Below are positions 31,740 through 44,441 of a stretch of 64,000 bases of DNA, piece after piece. This stretch comes from Ligula intestinalis (taxonomy: Eukaryota > Platyhelminthes > Cestoda > Diphyllobothriidea > Diphyllobothriidae): positions 13,948,810 to 14,012,809 of the forward strand of contig JAYGXS010000010.1 of NCBI GenBank assembly GCA_036362985.1. The letters are read 5' to 3'. Every line of letters begins with the position of its first letter. The first letter of the stretch is position 1. Made by a program: the position numbers and the translations under genes. A model generated the notes under the pieces. That model had not been told where the DNA came from. It did no database searches and saw nothing but the letters and a program-made list of their open reading frames with translations.

Positions 31740-33460
31740 CACAAAAAATCTTGCATAGCATGGAGAGTTTAGATTCTACAAGTCCGTTAGCACGAAACGT
31801 TTCGCCACCACAGGATCTCGAACCCGGGTCGCCAAATCTGGTTATTAACGGTGTTAGCAACTCAGGCAGCCCGGCCACTTCGACACGGGCCCTGGACAAC
31901 CATATAAAGATACGACCAGAAAGAAACTGCCGATAGGGCCACTTAGATAATGTTATTAATTCTCCACCTCCCGCCAAACGGCCAAGATGTTTTCTACGTT
32001 TACCGAAGTTAGACTGTGAGGAATTCGTCCTCCGCCAGGAGTTTTCGGAGATGAAGCAGGAACTTTACCACTAGGTAAATAAACTGAAACAAGAGATAGC
32101 CAATCTAAAAACGCATATTTCTTATACAGCGGTTAAACCAGCCCTTGTCGGTCAAAAACCGTGGGTAAATAAAAGTACATATGCTCAGATAGCCTCGGCC
32201 GGTAAACCTGAAACTCGCATATCATCTGCCGAACCAAGTAAACCAGCGGGCGTCTCACTCGATCGCAAAGAAACTAAAATAAATCCGCAGTTCACGCCAT
32301 CGTTACTCGGCTCAGGCAGCACTAGAAATGATCTGGATTTGCGTCCCGCGTCACATCGTTGCTCGATGCTGCACTAGAAAGCGATGATACAGAGGTCGAT
32401 AAGATCATTAAGCCAAAAAGCATAGGGCTAGAAAGGCTCGAAAGTCTGAACATGCCAGGGGGGTGCAGTCAGCTAACCCAAAAACCGGCACATCAGGACC
32501 CATCGAACCTAAAGTACCGGATACAGATGCCCGCTTGGTTGTAACTCGTGAGCTCGCAACAGATGCACCAGTGAGTCACAAGCAGAATATAGTTGTAAAA
32601 GGGTCTTCAGAGATAGCGTCAACAATTACACAAGAACGAGTTGACGCTGATATGGACTTGGATTTGGACATGTCTGACGACACACCTGAAATCTGCATAT
32701 CGGATCATGTGTCAAGCCCACGGGCTACGCCATCGTCACTTGGCTTAAGCCATACTAGCAATTATCGGGATTTGCATCCTAGCACCACATTGTTGCTTGA
32801 CTCTGCACAAGAAAGCGATGACCAAGAGGTTGACAAGATCATAACTCCAAAGAGGCATAAACCTAAGAAAGCCAAACGGTTCACATGTTTGCACTCAGCT
32901 TACCCAATAGCCAGTACATCAGAACCGAGTGTACCGGATACAAATGCTCCCTCGGCCGAAACACGTGAGCTCGCCACATATTCCCCATTGAGTCGCAAGC
33001 AGAAAATAGTTGTAAAGCGGGCCCCAGAATCAGAGTCGTCAATTGCACAAGAACGAATTGACCATGACATGGGTCTCATGCGAGTTAACGTCAAACCGTT
33101 GCTAAAACCAGACGAGTCTTTCCGCATTCTTAAGGAATTTCGAAAAGGAAGGTTCCAACAGCTCCAGAATCAATTTTCGGCCACGACCTCTAAAAGTTAT
33201 TTTAGAAACTGAAGCGCAGGCGAAACTCTTGCTAGAGCACAAACCATCCTTACGGAGTCTGAATTCGCAAGTTTTTTTTTTCAGCCGGATTCCGAGTTGA
33301 AAGAGCGGAGAAAGATGAGACAGCTAATAAAAGAGCTGGAGAAATGGAGAACCAATGGCGAGACAAATCTCAAAATAAGAGAGGGACAAATAGTTCAAGT
33401 CAAAAGTACATCTCTTTGGTCGAAGCCGGTAACAGTGACGGCCTAGCTGTCCCGCCACCG
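31740..33460 (+). pseudogene. CR1-like family 1 ORF1 (broken, internally duplicated)
   Basis: Frames along this stretch encode a Ser/Pro-rich N-terminus and a coiled-coil-like segment ('VLRQEFSEMKQEL', 'VNKLKQEIANLKTHI', about 32025-32120). Two tandem copies of an acidic module follow. The end resembles the ORF1 RNA-binding region ('SELKERRKMRQLIKELEKW', about 33290-33345). ORF1 proteins bind element RNA. Stops and frameshifts (for example near 31935, 32072, 32375 and 33210) inactivate it. Its position just before ORF2 supports the assignment. Confidence 0.68.
32298..33070 (+). repeat. Tandem duplication inside ORF1, period ~433 bases
   Basis: 32298-32655 and 32731-33070 align in order. Shared landmarks are 'GAAAGCGATGA', 'GATAAGATCAT'/'GACAAGATCAT', 'GTACCGGATACA', 'CGTGAGCTCGC' and 'ACACAAGAACGA'/'GCACAAGAACGA'. 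Confidence 0.85.
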
Positions 33461-36301
33461 AAACCTAAGACATGCCCTCTTAAAACTGGTCGTTTTACAT
33501 GCCAGATCACTGATTAATAAAATGCCTCTGCTCCAGACTCTGGTTTTCGTCAACCGCCCAGACATTGTTATGGTAACTGAGACATTGGCATCGGTCTGTG
33601 AAGCTGACTCTGAACTCTCTGTTCTAGGCTATGCATGCGTTCGGAACGATCGAAACAATGGCCGTGGTGGAGGAAGCTGCATCTATATAAAGCAGCCACT
33701 TGCATTTCTCCCGTTGGACTATCCACAATTCATAGCGGTGGAGGAGAGCTGCTGGCTACGAGTTGTTCTAAAAAACAAATACTCCTTACTTGTTGGCTGT
33801 GTTTATCGCCCACCTAATGCCAATGCGCACTACGATCTTCGTCTCTCACAGGCATTTCATGCCGCAGCTGACTTGAATCTTAAGCATTGCTTGATTGCAG
33901 GCAATTTTAACCTTCCTGACGTGCAATGGTTTCCACCATCCGGTCCTTCAAAGTTCGAGAACTTACTTGAGACAGTAGATATTGGCATGTGGGATCAGGT
34001 AGTCGATTTTCCCACTCGAGGAGCAAACATACTCGACCTAATTTTTTGTAGGGGATGTGAACTACTTTCAGTGTCATCCTTAGACGCACTTGGGAGTTCA
34101 GAACATCTTACAGTTGTTAGTGAACTAGAACTGAAGGCGGATGAAACATTTTCCCAAAAGTATAGTCTTTATCTTGACTTCCGATCAGCAAACAAGGCGG
34201 ACCTACTGGTACATCTAAACGCTCTCAACTGGTCTGAATTTTTCCAATGTTTGGATGTAAATGTTTGTACCGATGCACTGTACAAAGTGCTGGATCCACT
34301 CATCCTCCAGTTTATCCCCCGTAAGAAAGTAATACATGTCAAGGATGAAGTGTATCTTCCTCTGTCTTTCCGTCGTAGGCTGCGTAAACTCTATCGTCGT
34401 TTGCATCGGCAGAACGACACTTCTGTTCTGCCCTTGATCACACTGATCTTTGAGCAGGCTAAGAAGCTCTCCGAAGAAAAGCAGATAGCCGATGAGGCCC
34501 ACTTCGCTGAAAATCCTTCCCTTAATGTGGCGAAACTCTTTTTTCGTACAGTAAAAGCGCAGAGGAAAACGCAACACCCCATACTTCAAGACACCTTAGG
34601 ATACCCCATAGCTGACGCTTCGTTGACCACCGATAGCTTCAATGCGTTCCTATCCAAAACTTTTAGTGAAAGCTTTTTCACGGCACCTCCGGCTACCCGG
34701 GCTTGGACGGGTGCCATACTCGAAACCATAAGTTTTACCGTCTGGGATGTGACTGTAGCCATTCGTCGTTATCGTCAATCCTATAGTCCAGGACCAGATG
34801 GCGTCCCAGTTAGCCTTCTAAAAGCTGAAGCGAATGATATCTTTCCGTTTTTTCTTTGTAAGGTATTATATCTTGCTCTTGAGAGCGAAACCTTTCCTCC
34901 GTTGTGGAAGGAATCGCACATAATGCCTATTCGCAAGCATGGCCGGTCGACGCCATTCGACAACTTTAGGCCAATAAATACACTTCCCGCAGCCTCGAAG
35001 ATCTTGGAGACCTTAATCAAAGAAAAGATGCTGATTCACTTGACGGAGAACAACCTGCTCAATACAGCTCAGCATGGCTTTCTCGGGAAACGATCTTTTG
35101 ACACCTGCCAGCTCTCTTTCTTTGATTATGTGCTGCAATCTAGAGACAGCGGTTTCGCCATTTATAGCGTCTATTTTGATTTTACTAAGGCCTTTGATCG
35201 GGTCGATCATAACCTCCTCCTTCTGAAACTGGCCTCCTTCGGCATAGGTAGCAAGCCTCTGAACTTCATATCTTCCTATTTGGATGCTCGCACACAACGA
35301 GTAAAAATTTCCAATGTTATCTCCAACCCCACGCATGTGAGGAGTGGTGTTATACAGGGTAGTGTACTGGGTCCGCTCCTATTTTGCCTGTTTGTCAACG
35401 ACGTTTCAGATTGTTTTCAGTATGGTAGACCCTTCATGTACGCTGATGATTTAAAATTCGCTTATCAGTATAAACTGGCAGATCGCAACATCGTGCTTGA
35501 GCTCATAAAAAAGGATCTTCAGGCCTTCGCCCAGTAGTGCTGCACATGGCGCCTCACCCTTTCATGGCACAAATGTTCCGTTATGGTTGTTGGCGACGAT
35601 CATCAAACGGAATTAAGCATTGACGGCCACGAACTAAATGTACCAGGAGTTATCAAGGATTTGGGCATATCCTACTCTAATAGTCTCAATTTGTCAGAGG
35701 ACTGTGCCCTGATAGCCGAACCACCGGATGTATCCTTAGAAATTTTAAGACTATAAAGGTTAGAACTAGCCTTTATAATATGTACGTGAGACCTAGTCTT
35801 GAATACAGCTCGCCCCTATCCAGTCTTGTGCACACTAGTGAACGGAAGAAAAGAGAATCGGTGCAGCACTTCTTCACTAGAAGAGTTTTCACTGCAGAAC
35901 ACCGTAACTTAACCTACCAAAAAAGGTGCGAACTTATAAAGCTGGATCCCCTGTGGTTTTGTAGATTGCAGAAGGGTCTATTTTTACTGTTTAAACTTTT
36001 TAATGGTCAAACCTTTAATCCCCTTAGTACAATAAGGCAGCTTGAGCACTCTCGACGCGCCAGTCATCGAGACAGATTTTTATTTCTTCCTATGGTATGT
36101 AGAGTTAAGTACTGGCAATTCTTTTCAGTAAACGCCATATCAATTTGGAATAAGCTGCCCAAAAGTATTAAAACCCAGCAAAACTACCCTATGTTTAAGA
36201 GAGCTATAACTAGTTTTCTACATTCAGGACAACTTTCACGAATTTTGGGTGCTGACTCGGTGGAATCTCTCTTTCACTCTGATGGCGTTCGTGGACCTTG
36301 A
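33440..36301 (+). pseudogene. CR1-like family 1 ORF2: endonuclease and reverse transcriptase, nearly intact
   Basis: The frame opens upstream of the ATG at 33522 ('VVLHARSLINK') and continues uninterrupted to a TAG at 35535-35537 (671 codons from the ATG). The endonuclease reads 'PDIVMVTETL', 'NNGRGGGSCIYIKQ' and 'GCVYRPPNA'; the expected 'GDFN' is 'GNFN'. RT blocks are 'YSPGPDGVPVSLLK', 'FRPINTLPAASKILE', 'YFDFTKAFDRVDH', 'GVIQGSVLGPLLF' and 'YADD' (codons 640-643). After the stop the C-terminal part continues through at least one frameshift (near 35700) to 36301, with 'VRPSLEYSSPLSSL' and 'SIWNKLP'. Confidence 0.9.
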
Positions 36302-37206
36302 ACCCCGCCAGGCCTCATGCTGAAGAAAATGCTGCTGAAGCAGCAGCCCGCAGTCTGCTAATCATTCAGCCGATAGCGCGCAACTTTAGCCGACAACCAT
36401 TGAAGGAAGACTGAAAACACTGTGTTCTTGTGCCAACCCTCTCCGTCTCGAACTAATGTCCTTAAACGATATGCAACATTTATCCTGCTGATGTGTCTAC
36501 TCAGCTTACAACTGTACATTTATTCCGTTTGTATGATACCTTTGAAGGCGGGTTTTTTTCACTTTAAACAAACTCCCTATCTCGCCCATTTTTGAAAAAA
36601 CACAAAAACGGAAACAAAACCAATACTGGCTGCAACATAGGTAGTTTGTTTTAGGTTTTTTCCGGTCTTCGAGGTATTGGAAGGCGCCCAAGAGGTGCAT
36701 TACCAACTCCTTACAATTGCCTGTAAACTGGCATAATAAACATATTATTATTATTACCCCGTATAATGCGTTATTGAACACGTCGGGCCCGATCCACGAA
36801 AAATTTAATTTGCATGGCAATAACCCAAACAGGTATAGTTTTTAAATTTAATCGGAGTTGCCGTACAGGACATTCACTGATTAAGACCACTAGTCTTTAC
36901 GCGATCTGCCCTGACACTCATTTTATGTCACCGTTCCCCCCTATCAGTTCCTTTACCTGTCCTCTACCACCCAAACCTGCAAACTTCTGCATGCCTTCTC
37001 GCCTCCCCCATTCCTCCCAAACGCCCCAAAAGCTTATTTTGGTTTATCCTCTCCTCATTTTTCCCTCCCAGAAATCGAGGCCCCTAGATATCTCAGAACT
37101 TATTAGTCATCCATTATTGGCTACCCGTATGCTAACATCTCCATACCCGTCAGTACTTATTCCACAAATAATAATGGCCTACAGTTTGCCTACCCACCTT
37201 CAAATT

Positions 37207-38359
37207 CTTTTTTATGAATAACGATAGGCATAGTCCTGCCACTCAAAACACACTAGATGTCATATTGCTTAATGCCAGGTCTGTTATAAATAAAGTGGCT
37301 CAACTGCGAGCTATTGCTTTTGAGACGACGCCCGATGTTATATGCATAACAGAATCTTGAACCCATCCAATCATTCCTGACTCCTCCCTTATCATAGATG
37401 ATTATGATCTCTATCGTCACGATCGCATTAATAAGCGTGGTGGTGGTTGTCTTCTCTATATAAGAACGTCATTTAGGCAATTTCCATTCTATCTAAATAG
37501 CACGTCCTTCTCTGAAAATTATTGTTTCGCTTCTATTTTCCAGTCACCCCGGCAAAAGGCGATTATCGGATGTGTATATAATCCTCCTAACTCTTCATCT
37601 GAAGAAAATGCAAATTTGTGTGCAATATTCAAGTTTATTTAAGAATCCTCTTTTGAAGTTAAAATTATTGCTGGAGATTTTAATTGGCGAGAATGATAAG
37701 TGAGGCCAAGGCTATATCTGTTTCCCCGCCCAACTGCTTAAAGTATTAAGTGGTTAAACATTTACTTCTTGGCTAGGGAACGTAAATTAATATGCAGTTG
37801 TGGCGGAATTCATCAAAAAATTTTCAACTAAATAAGATTATGCTTGGTAATGCAAACTAAGAGAATTAAATTCAACCAGCATTAACCTCTATTGCATAGA
37901 ATACGAAATGTAGTCGAGGGCAGAATTAAAAATAAAATGGAAATTAGTCCTCCTCTAAGTCGAATGTAACGAAGAAGTAGATTTTTATTATAATTCGACG
38001 GGAGTTTTTGGCCTCTATAATCATGCTTGCATTTTAATTTTCCTGAAATCGACTGCCTTTCAAACTATTGTCCACCTAGATTTCAGCCTTTCGTAGATAC
38101 CATTAATTTTTCTAACTGGTCTCAACTGGTTAGTTCCCCAACAAGACAGAATCGTATCCTAGATCTGATTTTCACAAATGGTATTGCCCCTCTCCTCGTT
38201 GATTTTAAGCAGGACATCTTCAAAAGTGATCACACATTAATTCACTGTTCCCTTTCGCTTCCTTCTACGAAAAAGGCTAGTGCTAGTCGTACCTATCATG
38301 CGTATTACCTCGCACATATCAGCTCAATCAACAATTTTCTTGACTCATTAGATTGGTAG
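37207..38359 (+). pseudogene. Family 2 endonuclease domain, interrupted
   Basis: Reads 'LLNARSVINKVAQLRAIAF', 'RHDRINKRGGG' and 'IIAGDFN' before the insertion at 37685. It resumes with 'FPEIDCLSNYCPPRFQPF', 'PTRQNRILDLIFTNG' and 'SDHTLIHCSL' after it. A stop replaces the Trp expected in 'ESWTHP' at 37358-37360. Removing the insert restores the frame across the junction. Confidence 0.85.
37685..38030. mobile_element. Small TIR element inserted in the CR1-like endonuclease, with 8-bp target duplication
   Basis: The host frame breaks exactly at ATTTTAAT (37677-37684) and resumes at a second ATTTTAAT (38031-38038). The 346-base insert begins TGGCGAGAATGATAAGTGAG and ends with an imperfect inverted copy (GGCCTCTATAATCATGCTTG); 16 of 21 aligned positions match. 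An 8-bp duplication and short TIRs fit a non-autonomous hAT-type element. It has no coding capacity. Confidence 0.85.
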
Positions 38360-38401
38360 AGCATCTCCTCCATTAACGACGCTGCCTATCTTTCTGAACT
38401 C

Positions 38402-40338
38402 ATGTCGGTCGTTTCTAATAAAATGCTGGAATTTGTGCCCACTAATATTGCGAAACCCTACACACCAGAATCGACCGTCCCTCATTTTCTTTTGCCCAGA
38501 CTAAAGAAATTGAGGAGGCAGCTGAAAGATAGATCTACTAGTTCGCTCTCTGTGCATCTGAGGATCGCAGAGATCTTCGAATTAGCGCCAAAGATTCGTC
38601 TTGCACGTGACCAGCACAGGGAATCTTGCGCCCTGAGTGAGTTTAACTCTGCAACATCGGTTGCACAACTGTTTCGTCGTAGGTCCTCCGCAAAGCGAGG
38701 AATTGAAATACCCGCGTTGCTTAATGAAAATAAAACATTGGTACTAGATGAGTCTGATAAGGGTGAATTGTTCAATGCTTTCTTTGTGAAGCATTTTACG
38801 ACAGAATCCGAACCGGTCCCGTCGTTTCAAACATACTCAGACAATACTCTCGGGAACATTGATTTCTCCATAGAATTAATTCGTAAGCATATAATTTGTC
38901 TAAAAAACTCGCACTCTTCGGGAACTGATGGTATCCCCAATTCAGTTATCAAGAGAGTGTCGACCTTTCCCAAATTACTTATCCATATATTTTCAGTCTA
39001 TCGCGTAAATGGTTTCTTTCCTGACACTTGGAAGACATACATTATTCTTCCAGTTTTTAAATCAGGATCTCGTTCGGAAATAAATAACTACCGCGGTGTT
39101 TATAAAACCCCGGCCCTATCTAAACTTCTGGAGAAGATAATGTTGAATCAAATTCTCGATTTTTGCCTAAAAATAAGCTTTTAAGCGACTCGCAGCATGG
39201 TTTTCTACCCGGAAGATCATCCAAGACGTGTCAATTAGCTTTTCTTAACCACGTCACTTCCCTCAGTAACGAGGGACAATCCGTGGTTGTTATCTACTTT
39301 GACCTGAGCAAAGCCTTCGACAAAGGCCTTCGACAAAGCCTTCGACAGACGGCTTCTGGTAAAATTGGAAGCCATTGGCATCCGTGCCCCTCTCCTCGAC
39401 TTCATCGGTTCCTACTTGTCTAACCGCAGCCAGAAGGTTCTAGTAGGCAAAACTTACTCCACTGCTCTGCTGATCACGAGTGGCGTTTTTCAAGGCACCG
39501 TCTTGGGTCCTTTACTCTTCATTCTATACATAAGCGAAATTTCGACTGTTCTGAAAAATTCACACAATCGCATTTATGCAGATGACCTCAAATGCATATA
39601 CTCATTTTCTAAGGACACGGCAAGTATATGCGTTGATAAAATAAATGCAGACCTACTACCACTCTCACGTTGGAGTGCTATCTGGCAGATGGAATTCTTT
39701 CCATCCAAGTGTAGTTTCATGTGTTTCGGTCCCACCAAGCTTCCTCGTCCCCTAGTCTTTCAAAATACTCCACTTTAAGAACGATCCACTATAAAATACT
39801 TAGGTCTAAGCTACACAAACAAACTAGCATTGTCGCCTCATGCGGATCGAATATCTGCAAAGGCTGCACAGATATGTGGTTTTATATCACACAATTTCTT
39901 CCTGCTTGAAATAAAGTTAAAACTTTATCGCATGTATGTTCTACCCATCCTAGAATATTGCTGTCCCCTCTTTGGTCTAATGAATGCTTCTGACCGCGGT
40001 AAGATTGAAAATGTACAGAGGGTATTTACTCGCAAAATATTCGCTCTTCCTCGATCCACTATTTCTTATACGGAGAGATGTCAGTTAGCGAACATGACAT
40101 TTCTTTGGGTCAGAAGACTCGAAGCGGGCCTCTGTTTCCTCTTTCGCGCTAACTCTACCCCTAACCTTCCACGAATCAACGCTCTCATTCCCGCAGATAG
40201 ACCTTATGCCATTCGTAATTCCCCCAGGATTATTGCACCCCCCTTAGCTCCACTTCGAACCATTCTCACTTCTTTGCCTCCAAATAGGCCTTCCTCTGGA
40301 ATAATATTCCCCTCGAAATTAGGCTGTCGTCTAACTTA
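38402..40338 (+). pseudogene. Family 2 reverse transcriptase and C-terminal region, broken
   Basis: 38402-39184 gives the N-terminal part with 'SSGTDGIPNSVIK' and 'LSKLLEKIMLNQIL'. 39163-39423 gives 'QHGFLPGRSSKTCQLAFLNH' and 'IYFDLSKAFD', where 'TTCGACAAAGGCC' is locally duplicated (about 39315-39347). 39365-39778 gives 'GVFQGTVLGPLLFILYIS' and 'YADDLKCIYSF'. 39830-40339 gives 'MYVLPILEYCCPLFGL'. At least three frame changes occur. Confidence 0.87.
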
Positions 40339-41274
40339 GCAGTTTTTAAAGTCAAGTTACGTAAACACTTAACTTCAGAAGATATAAAGTCTTTGTTATA
40401 CGTCTCCTTCCCAAACACACAACTTTTGGACTTTGAAAAGGGTCCCCCTGGTATCTGAGGTGGTTATGTTAAGATCAAATTTTTTTTCCACACATGTCTA
40501 TTTCTTCCTCCTTTGAGTGATATTTGCAATAATGTTTCGTCCACTTCTCTGTCCAGTCATCATTGCCGTTTTCTCCATTTTCCGTTTTACAACCCTGACG
40601 ATAGGCTTCATGGTCTTTAGTCATGCTCGTGGCGGTTCTGCTATTTTGACCAGCTCGTCGCTTAACTCCGCAGTCTACAAGGTCACATCTCCGGCGTTTC
40701 GTTGATGATCACGTGACCTCTGCCATTCACTCATCTTGTCAACCCTGTTGTCCGCGATGGCCTCCTCCGATCTCACCTCCCTGATGGTTGATCATGAAGC
40801 CAGTCGGGCGGCGTTACAGTGGTGAACGACAGCCTCTGCTGTTATATGATTTCTCCAAATACAAGAAGCGTTTCAAACCCTCATACGTTCTCATCAACAG
40901 TTCTGTCTCATTTGCACTACAATGAATCCTCTCAACCAACCCCCTTAATTTTGTTGAAGCAGTTTTTTTCTCCTACGTTTTGTTTTTTAAGCGGGGGTTC
41001 GCTGAACTCCGACCCAGCTTTAATGGTTGGAGTTTTTCTCTGCTTCCTCCTTAGTTCACCATGCGTTTCAGAGAGTGTTTACTACTATTTTAAAACGACG
41101 ATATGTCGGTAAAAAATGAATTAATCTACCAACACTACTAAACGCTCCCGGTGCCTATGTGGTTGTTTCACGGAGAGCAGTATTTATTAACTTTGTATTT
41201 ATTTTTCCACAGCACTAAGTTTGCAATAACGAGGCCCTCCGGGCCTAAAATATAAAATTTATTATCATTATTAT

Positions 41275-43225
41275 TATATTAAATGTTTATTGTGCAGTTT
41301 AATGACAATTTTAAAAATTTTTGATAATTGGTAAAGGACTTCTTGGGCGCCTTCCAAAACCTCAAACACAGGAAAAACCTAAAACAAACTCCCTCTTTTG
41401 CTTTCAATATTAATTTTGTTTAAATTTTGTGCCTGGTCAATACTGGGCGAAATAGGGAGTTTGTTTCGAGTGACAAAACTGACTAAAAGATACGATACAA
41501 ACGGAATTTATGCACAGTTATAAACTGAGTTGACAGATTAGCAAAAGAAAAGCTGCAGATCGTTAGGAGTCATTAGTTCGGGACGGGGAGGGTTGGCACA
41601 AGAACACAGTGTTTTCAGTCTTCCTTCAATGGTTGTCAGCTAAAGTTGCGCGCTATCGGCTGAATGGTTAGCAGACTTCGGGCTGCTTCAGCAGCATTAT
41701 CTTCAGCCTGAGGCCTGGCGGGGTTCAATGTCCACGAACGCCATCAGAGTGAAAGAGTGATTCCACCGAGTCAACACCCAAAATTCGTGAAAGTTGTCCT
41801 GAATTTAGAAAACTAGTGAGAGGTCTCTTAAACAAAGGGATGCTTTGCTGAGTTTTAATAACTCGGGGCAGCTTATTCCAGCTTGCTATGACGTTTACTG
41901 AAAGGAATGAACGATACCTAACTGTACGTGCCATAGGAAGAAATAAAAACACTAGCACGCCGAGAGTGCTCGAGCTGCCTTATGGTACTGAGAAGATTAA
42001 AGGTACGGTCATTGAAAAGTTTAAACAATAAAAATAGACCCTTCAATAATCTACGAAGGCGCAGGGAATTGAGTTTTATAAGTCGAAACCGTTGTTGGTA
42101 GGCTAAGTAACGGTGTTCTGAAGTGAAAACTCTTTTAGTGAAGAAGTGCTGCACCGATTCTATTTTCTTCCGTTCACTAGTGCGCAGAAGACTGAATAGG
42201 GGCGAGCAGTATTCAAGAATAGTTCTCACGTACAAATTATAAAGGCTAGTTCTAACCTTTATGGTCTTAAAATTTCTAAGGATAAATCCGGTAGTTTGGC
42301 GTGATTTCGAGACTATCAGGGCACAGAGCTCTGACAGATTGAAACTACTGGAAAAGGTTATGCCCAGATCCTTGATAACTCCTGGCACATCTAGTTCGTG
42401 ACCGTCTATGCTTAGTTCAGACTGATGATCGCCGCCAACAACCATAACGGAATATTTGTGCCATGAAAGGGTGAGTTGTAGTGTGCAACACCACTGGGCG
42501 AAGGCGTGAAGATCCTTTTTTATGAGCTCGAGCATGATGTTGCGATCGGCCGGTTTATATTGATAAGCGACTTATTAATCGTCAGCGTTGATGAAGCGTC
42601 TACAATACTGAAAACAATCTGGAACATCTTTTACAAAAAGGCAAATAGGAGCGGCCCTAGTACACGACCCTGTATAACTCCACCTCTCACATGCGTGGGG
42701 TTGGAGATAACATTGGCAATTTTAACTGGTTGTGTACGGGCATACAAATAGGAAGAGGTTAAGTTCAGAAGCTTAGTTCCTATGCCGAAAGAGGCCAGTT
42801 TCAGAATGAGGCGTTTATGATCGACACGATCAAAAGCCTTAGTAAAATAAAAGTAGACTCTATATAGGGCAAAACCATTGTCGCTAGATCGTAGCACATA
42901 ATCAAAGAAAGAGAGCTGGCAGGTGTCACAGGATCTTTTCTCGAGAAACCCATGCTGTGCTAATTTGAGAATGTTGTTCTCTGTCAAATGACGCATCATG
43001 TTTTCTTTGATATAGGTACCCAAGATATTTGAGGCTGCGGGAAGTGTATTTATTGGCCTGAAGTCGTCAAGAGACGTCGATCGACCATGCTTGGGAATAG
43101 GCATTATGTGCGATTCCTTCCTCAACGAAAGAAAAGGTTCCACTTTTAGAAGACTAACCGGGACGACATCTAGTCCTGGACTATAAGATTGACGAATACG
43201 ACGAATGACTACAGTCACGTCCCAG
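41275..43225 (-). mobile_element. CR1-like retrotransposon family 1, copy 2 (5'-truncated, inverted)
   Basis: On the minus strand 'FWDVTVVIRRIRQSYSPG' starts homology at about 43225 and the copy ends in an ATT-type tail near 41275. It matches copy 1 (34740-36757) along its length, with 'YFYFTKAFDRVDH' and 'GVIQGRVLGPLLF'. About 26 codons are lost after 'LLKVEPF', and the YADD region is degraded. The tail abuts the tail of family 2. Confidence 0.87.
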
Positions 43226-44441
43226 AAGGAATGGAGTAAACAGGAATTTGACTGGCAGACGAGCGTGCAGCCGCAGGCCAGTGGGCATGACTGAGATGAA
43301 GTTAATACGCGGGATTCCAAGAAGCCCAGGACATGCTTTGTTCCTGCCGTCAATCAAGAAAAGGTGCACGCTGATTAGCGGAGAGCCTGGGCTGCATTCA
43401 CTGTGATTCGAACAAGAGCGTCTATGGTAATTTACGAGGCTAACTCTAGCACGACTGTTTCGTCTTGACCTCTCTTCCTCTGTATCCAGCAGCCACGCGT
43501 GCTTCAAACTTAGTAATAACAGCTTTCAAGGCAGTATGGTACTTTTTAACAAATAGTAATGGATAATCAAGGGACAAATTTCAGCAATGGATACACCAAG
43601 TCAGGAACAAAGGGAGTCGGCCAAATCGCCCAACTTATTCAAGGGGAATACGCATGTTCAACAATAACACCGCGCAGGGGGAAACTAGTCTTGGGAAAGC
43701 TTGTGTGTGTTAGTGGGAGAGGGGGCGTGGCTCTGAAAACACGAGCGGGGGGATGTGAACATAAGCAATACTGTGCCGACAAGGTGAGAGGAATTTCAAG
43801 CGTGAGAGGCCAGCGGTGGTGACAAATGTAATTGAACCAGAGGAGGAGATGGAGACAATTCCGAGTAGCTCTTGAAACAGATTTTTTTCTTGCGGCAGTG
43901 GGAAGCCGGAAGCGTTGTGGGCAAATGTGACTAAAAGGAAAGAGAGCAGAAAGACGGGTGGGGACGTTATTCAAGCACCACTTAAGTGGTACTTGGCCGG
44001 GGGGCTAGGCTTAACACCAGTGTGCAGTCGACTGGAAACAAAAGGGTCAACAGGAACATAATTCTTGGAGGAAGGGAGCTTGGGCACATAGTTCAAAGGA
44101 AGCGGGCATCCTTTCGTAAGAGGTAAACAATCGGATTTGGTATAGCAGGAAGTCCCTAGAAATGGAGGTGGGTACTTTCCAAATTTTTCAAATGGAAAGA
44201 GCAATGGCTGTTTATTTCTATTGATTTTCACCACTATCGATATTTTTCTCTTGACTACCCATGCTTCTGCTCCTTCTTTATACGTGTTCACGAGGCACTG
44301 ATTATTCTATCAGATGTCAGATGTCATCAGTCCCACCAGAGGACCTAATGCTTCTCTGAGACTTTACAAGTTGAACTATGTACTCACGCGTTTAGGTTGC
44401 TACGGTAATATCCTGTTCCACCCTATAGGCTTTCTCAATAA
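43226..44441. other. Stretch before LRRCC1, no gene recognised
   Basis: No element domain or exon is supported. The part next to 44442 should hold the promoter and 5' UTR of the following gene. A CTATAG at 44424-44429 could be an acceptor for a 5' UTR exon. Confidence 0.45.

Larger units (their letters stand above)
31740..36757 (+). mobile_element. CR1-like retrotransposon family 1, copy 1
   Basis: ORF1, ORF2 and 3' UTR follow in order. The copy ends in a short ATT microsatellite (36738-36757), as is usual for CR1-type tails. The 5' boundary is not certain and could be as far left as 30100. A second copy of the 3' part lies inverted at 41275-43225. Confidence 0.8.
36758..41272 (+). mobile_element. 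CR1-like retrotransposon family 2
   Basis: It differs in sequence from family 1 but has the same layout. The endonuclease starts at about 37207 ('DVILLNARSVINK', 'KRGGGCLLYI', 'GCVYNPPN', 'AGDFN'). RT lies at about 38402-39778, the C-terminal part to about 40338, and a long 3' UTR ends in a TTATC/ATT tail at 41255-41272. The 5' limit is uncertain; 36814-37221 is open but has no recognised domain. The copy is broken by an inserted TIR element, stops (37358, 38357, 39182) and frameshifts. Confidence 0.82.

Noticed and set aside
36814..37221. 135-codon open frame before the family 2 endonuclease
   Set aside because: Pro/Ser-rich with no ORF1 motif; probably 5' UTR of the element.
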